Assembly: GCA_015057305.1 (NCBI GenBank)
Contig: SVES01000020.1
Location: 1-53,953 of the forward strand
DNA length: 53,953 nt
Direction of reading: 5' to 3'
Source: Pseudobutyrivibrio ruminis
GTDB taxonomy: Bacteria > Bacillota > Clostridia > Lachnospirales > Lachnospiraceae
Shown: positions 33,978-40,473 of the stretch, piece by piece
Layout of the letters: each line of letters starts with the position of its first letter
Numbering within the stretch: the first letter of the stretch is position 1
The notes under the pieces: model-generated
What the model was told of the DNA's origin: nothing
What the model saw: the letters and a program-made list of their open reading frames with translations, nothing else
Database searches by the model: none
Translations under genes and position numbers: made by a program

Positions 33978-34962
33978 AATATCTATACTTGTTCCATGTT
34001 ATAATGAAGAAGAAAATGTTGTTTCGGTTGCTGAAGAAATAACCAGAATAATGACTACTAAGTTGACTGGATATGAATATGAAATAATATTTAGAGATAA
34101 TGCATCAACTGATAATACAGTCGTAATGCTTCGTAGACTTGCTTCAAAAGATAATCATATAAAGGTAATTGTTAACAGTAGGAATTATGGTGTTTTCCCA
34201 GATAATAATACTTTCCTGGGTAAAATTAGCGGAAATATTTGTATAGGTGTGCCTTGTGATTTACAAGATCCATTAGAAATTATTGTAGAGCTAGTTGAAT
34301 GGTATGAAAAAGGTTATGAAGTAGTTGCAGGACAAAAAATATCTTCAGAAGAGGGCGTAATTAAGTACGGGTTTAGGCAGTTATATTATAAAATATTGCA
34401 ATTCTTTTCGGAGAGAAAAAGAGTGGCAAATATAAGTGGATCAATACTTATGTCTAAAAGAATCTATGAAATATATAATAGTGGATATAAGTTCCAAATG
34501 TTTGATACATTTGCTGCCGATTGTGGCATAGAGATTAAAACAGTTCCATATAGGCAGAAAAAAAGAGAGCATGGAAAATCATCATATAATTTGGCGAGGT
34601 CATTTAATTATTCGATAAATGGATTAATACAGACTAGTATAAAGCCAATAAGGATAGCAACTGTGTTGGGAACAATTTTTTCATCAGTATCTTTTGTGGC
34701 AGGTTTAGTATATTTTATTCTCAAAATAATATTTTGGAAAATGTTTCCGGCAGGTACAACACCAATTTTACTAGGAATGTTTTTCATAGGCTCAATACAA
34801 CTATTATTTTTAGGACTGATAGGAGAATATGTTGGGCAGATATATAAATTAACAACACCATCTAACCCAGCCGTGGTTTCGGAATTAATAAATTTTGATG
34901 ATGAAATAGTAAATAGCACTTTGATTATAAAGAATAAAAATTATTTAGAAGAGGACAATTGA
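33964..34962 (+). CDS. GtrB/DPM1-like GT2 glycosyltransferase with membrane tail, module 2
   Basis: A 332-residue enzyme with ISILVPCYNEEENVVSV, RDNASTDNT, PCDLQDPLEI (near residue 100) and two membrane hairpins (about 225-295). ATG 33964 is chosen because AGGAG at 33951-33955 lies 8 nt upstream; ATG 33958 is only 2 nt away from it. It forms the second half of module 2 and mirrors module 1, except that no GT-C gene stands between the repeat tract and the pyruvyltransferase gene here. Confidence 0.87.
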   Translation: MIGDKISILVPCYNEEENVVSVAEEITRIMTTKLTGYEYEIIFRDNASTDNTVVMLRRLASKDNHIKVIVNSRNYGVFPDNNTFLGKISGNICIGVPCDLQDPLEIIVELVEWYEKGYEVVAGQKISSEEGVIKYGFRQLYYKILQFFSERKRVANISGSILMSKRIYEIYNSGYKFQMFDTFAADCGIEIKTVPYRQKKREHGKSSYNLARSFNYSINGLIQTSIKPIRIATVLGTIFSSVSFVAGLVYFILKIIFWKMFPAGTTPILLGMFFIGSIQLLFLGLIGEYVGQIYKLTTPSNPAVVSELINFDDEIVNSTLIIKNKNYLEEDN

Positions 34963-34976
34963 ACGGGGGTACTTGT

Positions 34977-35003
34977 ATGAATAGTAGTGAAATCCTAGCT
35001 TAG
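34977..35003 (+). other. Possible 8-codon leader ORF
   Basis: ATG at 34977 preceded by GGGGGT opens an 8-codon frame (MNSSEILA, stop at 35001-35003). It lies 42 nt before a hairpin at 35046, in the 130-nt gap in front of pseI. The arrangement resembles a leader peptide and attenuator, but the frame is so short that chance is a fair explanation. Confidence 0.3.
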
Positions 35004-35045
35004 AATTAGTAGATTTTTATACAATAAATTATGCAAATATGATAG

Positions 35046-35078
35046 AATAAGAGCGGTTTAGAAACTGCTCTTATTTTA
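35046..35078 (+). terminator. Intrinsic terminator before pseI
   Basis: Inverted repeat AATAAGAGCGGTTT / AAACTGCTCTTATT with one G-U pair and a tiny loop (35060-35061, more when the last pairs open), ending in TTTTA. It lies after the module 2 genes and 15 nt before the pseI start, so it probably ends the module 2 transcript. pseI then needs read-through or its own promoter. Confidence 0.7.
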
Positions 35079-35092
35079 TCATGGAGAATTGA

Positions 35093-36124
35093 ATGTTTAG
35101 GTTATATAACAAAATAAGGAATAAAGACGTATATATTATAGCAGAAATGAGTGCCAATCATGGTGGCTCATTAGATAATGCACTCAAGATTGTTAGAGAA
35201 GCAGCAAAGGCGGGAGCAGATTGCCTTAAGATTCAAACGTATACAGCCGACTCTCTAACTATAGACTGCGATAATGAGTATTTTAAAATTAAAGGTGGTC
35301 TTTGGGACGGATATAAACTTTATGATTTATATCAAGAAGCAGGGACTCCATATGAGTGGCACCAGGCAATCAAAGATGAATGTGAAAAATGTGGCATTGA
35401 TTTTCTGTCAACTCCTTTTGATAAAGTTGGAGTTGATTTTTTAGAGTCATTGGGCGTTGAAGCTTATAAAATTGCCAGCTTTGAGCTTGTTGATATCCCT
35501 TTGATTGAATACACAGCTTCAAAGGGCAAGGCAATGATTATATCAACTGGTATGGCGTCATTGGAAGAAATACAGGATGCTATAGATGCGTGTCACAGTG
35601 TAGGAAACGACCAGGTAGTGCTTTTGAAATGTTGTAGCGAATACCCGGCACCATGGGCAGATATGCATCTTGGAAATATTCCAGACATGTCTAAACGATT
35701 TAATCTTCCAGTAGGATTATCTGATCATAGTGCAGGTAGTTTAGGGGCAGTAGTAGGAGTGACTTTAGGAGCATGTGTGGTTGAAAAACATGTTATGCTG
35801 GAAGGTGTGGAAAGCGCTGATAGTAAGTTTAGCATGCCAATGGATGAGTTTGCGCAGATGGTCAATGATGTACGAAATGCAAAACTTATAGCACAAGGTC
35901 CCAATTATGAGCTGACTGATGGCGAAAAAGCGTCTACAGTATTTAGACGTAGTGTATTTGCAATAAAAGACATTAGAGCTGGTGAGAAGTTTACCGAAGA
36001 TAATATAAGAGTGATTAGACCAGGATATGGTTTGGGTCCTAAATACTATAAAGAATTATTAGGTAAAACATCAAGTCAGTTAATTGAACGAGGAGCACCT
36101 ATTAAGAAGGAGATGCTAGATTGA
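35093..36124 (+). CDS. pseI: Pseudaminic acid synthase
   Basis: A 343-residue NeuB-family synthase that condenses phosphoenolpyruvate with 6-deoxy-AltdiNAc. IIAEMSANHGGSLDNA at the N-terminus and the segment SLW/GGLWDGYKLYDLYQEAGTPYEWH (in part) are typical of PseI as opposed to NeuB or LegI. A C-terminal antifreeze-like SAF domain follows from about residue 285 (RRSVFAIKDIRAGEKFTEDN). The ribosome site GGAG is 6 nt upstream. The partner genes are pseC (25326) and pseG (37720); pseB is broken at 38801 and no pseF (CMP-Pse synthase) is seen. Confidence 0.92.
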   Translation: MFRLYNKIRNKDVYIIAEMSANHGGSLDNALKIVREAAKAGADCLKIQTYTADSLTIDCDNEYFKIKGGLWDGYKLYDLYQEAGTPYEWHQAIKDECEKCGIDFLSTPFDKVGVDFLESLGVEAYKIASFELVDIPLIEYTASKGKAMIISTGMASLEEIQDAIDACHSVGNDQVVLLKCCSEYPAPWADMHLGNIPDMSKRFNLPVGLSDHSAGSLGAVVGVTLGACVVEKHVMLEGVESADSKFSMPMDEFAQMVNDVRNAKLIAQGPNYELTDGEKASTVFRRSVFAIKDIRAGEKFTEDNIRVIRPGYGLGPKYYKELLGKTSSQLIERGAPIKKEMLD

Positions 36125-37158
36125 TGGTTTTAGAAATAGGAAAAACATCTACAATTAAGAACATCATTGAAGAAAATGATATACAAGCATTTGCAAACAT
36201 TAGCGGAGATTATAATCCAGCGCATACAAATGATGAATATGCAAGAAAAAGTGTGTTTGGAAGAAGAATAGCTCATGGAATGCTTTCTGCAAGTTATATA
36301 TCGGCAGTTCTTGGAACTAAAATGCCAGGCCCAGGAACGATTTACCTACATCAAGATCTTGACTTTAAGAAGCCAGTTTATATTGGAGATGAAATTACAA
36401 CAATAGTAGAAGTGGCAAAAATACTTAATCCAGAGAAAGGCATATATGAGCTAAAGACGAAGTGCGTAAATCAAAATGGAGATATAGTAGTTGATGGTAC
36501 CGCCGTTGTAAAATATATTGAAGAGAATATCCATACCAGTGATTTTGTGGATAAGAAAAGCAACACATTCTATTCAGAGGAAGAACTGGCACACTTGGGG
36601 CTAAAGAAATATGGAAAGAATGTGCTGATTAGCAGAAATGCAATATTGTATTCACCAGAAAAGTTAGAAGTGGGTAATGACGTTAGAATAGATGACTTCA
36701 CTACTATTAGTGGGAATGTAAAACTAGGTAGCTTTATTCATATAGCACAGTTTTGTGGACTATATGGCGGGGATGAAGGCATTATAATGGAAGATTTTTC
36801 AGGTTTGTCTTCTAAGGTGACGATTTATGCTACATCAAATGATTACTCTGGGAATTCGATGACCAATCCGATGGTGCCAGCTAAATATAAACCTGGAGAC
36901 AAAGAAGCTAAGGTAGTATTGGAAAAACACGTGATTGTGGGTGTTAATTCTGTAATATTACCAGGTGTTGAGATAGGTGAGGGCTCATCTGTGGGAGCCA
37001 TGAGTATGTGTGCAAAATCCCTCGAACCATGGGGAATATATGTAGGCGCACCTGCAAAAAAAATTAAAGATAGAAGTAAGAAGTTGTTAGAGTTAGAGAA
37101 ACAGTTTATTGAAGAACGTAAGTTCCTCGGGGGGGGTACAGACCTCTCGATAGAATAG
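36124..37158 (+). CDS. MaoC-like hydratase fused to a hexapeptide acyltransferase
   Basis: A 344-residue fusion. Residues 1-140 form a MaoC-like hot-dog hydratase with the catalytic pattern ISGDYNPAHTNDEYA and FGRRIAHGMLSASYIS. Residues 150-330 form a left-handed beta-helix acyltransferase (VGNDVRIDDFTTIS, VIVGVNSVILPGVEIGEGSSVGA). MaoC proteins make (R)-3-hydroxyacyl-CoA from enoyl-CoA, so the fusion could produce and transfer a 3-hydroxybutyryl-type group to an amino sugar (inference). It follows pseI with a shared base (TGATG), where PseH would be expected. ATG 36124 is preferred over TTG 36121. A G8 run lies eight codons from the end. Confidence 0.85.
   Translation: MVLEIGKTSTIKNIIEENDIQAFANISGDYNPAHTNDEYARKSVFGRRIAHGMLSASYISAVLGTKMPGPGTIYLHQDLDFKKPVYIGDEITTIVEVAKILNPEKGIYELKTKCVNQNGDIVVDGTAVVKYIEENIHTSDFVDKKSNTFYSEEELAHLGLKKYGKNVLISRNAILYSPEKLEVGNDVRIDDFTTISGNVKLGSFIHIAQFCGLYGGDEGIIMEDFSGLSSKVTIYATSNDYSGNSMTNPMVPAKYKPGDKEAKVVLEKHVIVGVNSVILPGVEIGEGSSVGAMSMCAKSLEPWGIYVGAPAKKIKDRSKKLLELEKQFIEERKFLGGGTDLSIE
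37129..37136 (+). repeat. G8 homopolymer near the end of the MaoC-acyltransferase gene
   Basis: Eight G in a row in AT-rich DNA, eight codons before the stop. Loss of one G ends the frame at a TAG a few codons later; gain of one G extends it by about 14 codons to TGA. Either change alters only the last residues, so the effect would be small. Poly-G runs are classic slippage sites in Campylobacter. Confidence 0.6.
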
Positions 37159-37185
37159 TTTCTATAGCTTTTGTTGCCTGATTGC

Positions 37186-37659
37186 ATGATAGCCACTAAC
37201 GATAATCATTCAAGTTCTTATGGCGAATTGTACCTTCGCAAGGCATGTGAGGATGATTGTGATTTATTATTCAATTGGGCAAATGACGAAATAACACGTA
37301 AAAATTCATTTGATACTAAAAGCATATCATATGATGATCATGTTAAGTGGTATGAAAACTTATTGTCTGATTCCAATAGAGTACAATATATACTAATGGA
37401 TAAGAGTGAACCAATAGGGCAAGTTAGATTAGAATTTAGTGCTAATAGTGTAGAGCTTGGATATAGCATAGATGAATGTAAAAGGGGTTTAGGTTATGGC
37501 AAAAGAATAATTTCATTGGCTGTAGAGCAGGTTAAAAAAGACTATCCTAATGTTAATGAAATTATAGCAAAAGTTAAGCCAACAAATGTTGCTTCGATAC
37601 ATTGCTTTTTGAAGAATGATTTTGAGGAGCAATATCAATTATACAAGTTAGACTTATAA
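37186..37659 (+). CDS. GNAT-family acetyltransferase, PseH-like
   Basis: About 157 residues with LYLRKACEDDCDLLFNWANDEITRKNSF, in part, the RimJ/PseH-type start, and an acetyl-CoA segment IAKVKPTNVASIHCFLKNDF near the C-terminus. Between pseI and pseG this is the natural place for PseH, which N-acetylates the 4-amino sugar. No ribosome site is visible before ATG 37186 or the upstream TTG 37171. The frame is the same as that of the preceding gene, separated by two stop codons, so the 5' end may have been rearranged. Confidence 0.75.
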   Translation: MIATNDNHSSSYGELYLRKACEDDCDLLFNWANDEITRKNSFDTKSISYDDHVKWYENLLSDSNRVQYILMDKSEPIGQVRLEFSANSVELGYSIDECKRGLGYGKRIISLAVEQVKKDYPNVNEIIAKVKPTNVASIHCFLKNDFEEQYQLYKLDL

Positions 37660-37719
37660 ATGTAGAGCTGATTGTATAGGGAACATAATCAAATTCTTGT
37701 ATAAAGAGGAATTATTATT

Positions 37720-38811
37720 ATGCTTTTTTTTAGAGCAGATGGAAATGAGAAAATTGGAGCAGGTCATATCATGCGTTGCCTCAGCATTGCAAGAGCAGCA
37801 TTTGACCAGGGAGAGAAAGTTGTATTTTATACAGCTGGGAATGAGTTCTCAAAAGTAATTAAGGAAAAGGGTATTGAAAATATTGTGTTGAGTTCAGACT
37901 TCATGAAAATGGAGTCTGAACTTGTTTTCTTGAAAAAAGAAATATTAAGTCGCAAACCTGAATTTATATTTGTAGATTCATATTATGTTACAAAAATGTA
38001 CTTGGCATCAATACTTGAATGGTGCCATTCTTACGGTGGCAAATTAATATATATCGATGATGTAATGGCGTTTGCTTATCCCTGCGATTTTCTTGTAAAC
38101 TATAATATTTTTGGCCCAGATATGAAAGAGACTTACATAAAAATGTATTTAGAAGATGGCATCAAGGAGGGGATGGATGAATTCCCTAAGTTGATGTTGG
38201 GGTTAGAGTACGTGCCATTACGAAAAGAATTTACAAATCTGCCGCCGCGAGTGGCAAGACCAGATGCAAAAGATATTCTGGTTTCTACAGGTGGGGCAGA
38301 TACAGAACATATTGCTTTAGAAATAGCGCGAGCAATCATAGATATGCCAAAAGAAACAAGGGGAGATTTAGTATTTCATATCCTTGTAGGAACAATGAAT
38401 ATGGACAAGGCTGAAATAGAAAATATAGCAGCAGCTTGCAAGAATATTGTTGTGCATTACAATGTTAAAGATATGGTATCATTGATGCAGAGTTGTGATG
38501 CTGCAATTAGCGCTGCTGGAAGTACATTATATGAATTATGTGCAACACAGACTCCTACGATTACTTATGTGGTGGCTGATAACCAGATATTGGGTGCGGA
38601 AGGATTTGAAAAGGCTGGATTGATGGAGTATGGTGGGGATGTGAGAGCGTTAGGCAAGGAGGCTCTTGCTATGTGTTTAATAGATAAATCAATAAAACTT
38701 ATATCGAATATGCAAAATAAAAAATATGAGACGATTCAGATTTTAAATGGTGCAAGAAGTATTATGCATGGTATAGAATGCATTAGTGAGGTAGAGTATG
38801 ATGAATTGTAA
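37720..38811 (+). CDS. pseG: UDP-2,4-diacetamido-2,4,6-trideoxy-beta-L-altropyranose hydrolase
   Basis: A 363-residue GT-B-fold hydrolase that releases UDP in the pseudaminic acid route. The catalytic His is H16 in GAGHIMRC, with SAAGSTLYELCATQTPTI near residue 265. AGAGGAATT precedes the start. The second to fourth codons contain a run of eight T (37724-37731), a possible slippage site right at the N-terminus. Its stop overlaps the remnant of pseB by 11 nt, an arrangement that suggests pseB was once the next gene in a working operon. Confidence 0.92.
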   Translation: MLFFRADGNEKIGAGHIMRCLSIARAAFDQGEKVVFYTAGNEFSKVIKEKGIENIVLSSDFMKMESELVFLKKEILSRKPEFIFVDSYYVTKMYLASILEWCHSYGGKLIYIDDVMAFAYPCDFLVNYNIFGPDMKETYIKMYLEDGIKEGMDEFPKLMLGLEYVPLRKEFTNLPPRVARPDAKDILVSTGGADTEHIALEIARAIIDMPKETRGDLVFHILVGTMNMDKAEIENIAAACKNIVVHYNVKDMVSLMQSCDAAISAAGSTLYELCATQTPTITYVVADNQILGAEGFEKAGLMEYGGDVRALGKEALAMCLIDKSIKLISNMQNKKYETIQILNGARSIMHGIECISEVEYDEL

Positions 38812-39158
38812 TTTGTTTATAGATAGGACTTTGATGATAACAGGTGGTACAGGTTCGTTTGGGAGCACAGTACTGTAGCACTTTTTAGACTAGGATTTAA
38901 AGGAAATTCGTATTTTTCCCAGTGATGAAAAGAAACAGGATGCTATGCCAGGTGCTGATTTCATTTTCCATGCAGCAACACTTAAGCAGGTGTCTTCATG
39001 CAGCTGTAGAGGCTGGCGTTCAGCGTGTTGTTTGCCTTTCAACAGACAAGGCTGCTTACCCAATCAACACAATGGGTATTTCAAAGGCTGTGATGGAAAA
39101 GGTTATCGGCGCTAATGCCAGTGTAGCCGCAGGTAAGACTACTAAAATGGAAGGTTAG
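38801..39158 (+). pseudogene. pseB: Broken pseB (UDP-GlcNAc 4,6-dehydratase/5-epimerase)
   Basis: Three pieces of PseB are recognisable in order. The N-terminus ends in MITGGTGSFGSTVL and a TAG at 38876-38878. Then follows HFLD, TAG, DLKEIRIFPSDEKKQDAM joined by deletion to ADFIFHAATLKQV. After a frameshift comes AAVEAGVQRVVCLSTDKAAY, then PINTMGISKAVMEKVI and ASVAAGKTTKMEG with a stop. Two internal deletions, a frameshift, two stops and loss of the C-terminal half make it non-functional. Its base composition is less AT-rich than the flippase next to it. If pseudaminic acid is still made, another PseB must exist elsewhere in the genome. Confidence 0.9.
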
Positions 39159-39215
39159 TTATCGTAGGAAGGATATTAATTATAAAGTAATAATTAGTAA
39201 TGGAATTAGATATTT

Positions 39216-40472
39216 ATGTATAAAAGAGATTTTATTTGGAATTCAATTGCAGGATTAATTAATGCAGCAGAAGCAGTAGTTATGGCTATAATGGTTACTA
39301 GAATTACAAATTTATCAGATGCAGGAATACTGACGATTGCATTTGCTGTAGGAAATTTACTAATGTCAGTTGGTAAATTGGGAGTTAGAAATTATCAAGT
39401 GACGGATGTAAAAACGCAATATAAGTATGAAACGTATTTCACAATGCGCATTATTAGTGTTTTGCTTATGTTGCTTTTGTCAGTAAGCTATGTCACAGCG
39501 AAAATGATGCTGTTTTCAGAATCATTTTTTAAGGAAGGATGCATTTTGGCAATATGTGCAATATACATAATAGAATCTTTTGAAGACGTTATTTGGGGAG
39601 AGTTTCAGCGAAAAAAAAGGCTAGATATTGGTGCAAAGATTTTTGTAACTAGGTGGTGCGTGATATTTTTTACCTTTGCTATTTCATTATATTTTAATCA
39701 TAATCTATTTGTTTCTTTATGGTTATGTTTTGCAACTTCTTTCATTTGTTTTTTGACTATGACGAATATTTATGAAAAAAAGTATAACCTTGAGTGTGTA
39801 AAGAATCAGCAAATTCATCTCTGGAAAATTCAAAGGAATAAGAAAAATTTATATAAACTATTGGGGCAAGTTTATCCATTGTTTTTAGTATCATTTCTTG
39901 CATTTTATATTAATAATTCTGCTAAATATGCCCTTGATGTATATGTTGATAATGAAACGCAGGCTTGCTATGGCTTTGTCTCAATGCCAGTTTTTGTAAT
40001 AGGATTATTAAATGGGATGATTTATCAGCCATCAGTTGTATGGTTGTCTGAACAGTGGACCAAGGGGAACAAAAACATTTTCATAAGTAAGATAAGAAAA
40101 CAATGTTTGATTATACTTGCGATTAGTATAATATGTATAATTGGAGTTGCAAGCATTGGTATACCGGTGCTTTCTGTGTTGTATAGTACAAATCTAAAGA
40201 ATTATTGGAAAGAATTGGTTATTCTGCAATTTGCTGGAATGTTTCTTGCGCTATCGGGATATATGGTTTTGATATTAACAATTATGCGTATGCAAAAGGC
40301 GTTATTATTAGGATATAGTATTGTATTTTTTGTTTCTCTGTTAGGAATGAAATTCATGGCATATAAATACGGAACTGTAGGTGTTAGTATGTACTATTTA
40401 TTCTGCATAATTCTTTTGTTTATGATATATGCACTGATATTTTTAAAAAATTATAATATGGAAAGAGAATAG
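39216..40472 (+). CDS. wzx: Wzx-type oligosaccharide flippase
   Basis: A 418-residue protein with about twelve membrane segments of the MATE-like/MVF polysaccharide flippase superfamily. It starts with YKRDFIWNSIAGLINAAEAV, and LTIAFAVGNLLMSVGKLGVRNYQVTDV is the typical first-third segment. It would carry the lipid-linked repeat unit across the membrane. It follows the pseB relic with no clear ribosome site and more AT-rich DNA, perhaps marking a recombination joint. It is the only clear flippase in the window. Confidence 0.85.
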   Translation: MYKRDFIWNSIAGLINAAEAVVMAIMVTRITNLSDAGILTIAFAVGNLLMSVGKLGVRNYQVTDVKTQYKYETYFTMRIISVLLMLLLSVSYVTAKMMLFSESFFKEGCILAICAIYIIESFEDVIWGEFQRKKRLDIGAKIFVTRWCVIFFTFAISLYFNHNLFVSLWLCFATSFICFLTMTNIYEKKYNLECVKNQQIHLWKIQRNKKNLYKLLGQVYPLFLVSFLAFYINNSAKYALDVYVDNETQACYGFVSMPVFVIGLLNGMIYQPSVVWLSEQWTKGNKNIFISKIRKQCLIILAISIICIIGVASIGIPVLSVLYSTNLKNYWKELVILQFAGMFLALSGYMVLILTIMRMQKALLLGYSIVFFVSLLGMKFMAYKYGTVGVSMYYLFCIILLFMIYALIFLKNYNMERE

Positions 40473-40473
40473 T

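Noticed and set aside
36121-37659. MaoC-acyltransferase and GNAT as one three-domain protein split by a frameshift at G8
   Set aside because: The two genes are in the same frame but separated by two stops (TAG 37156 and TAG 37165), and changing the G run by one base in either direction does not join them.
38922-39158. Separate small 78-residue gene
   Set aside because: Its second half is clearly the middle of PseB in frame with conserved STDKAAYPIN, and the first half is PseB read in the wrong frame, so it is part of the pseudogene.
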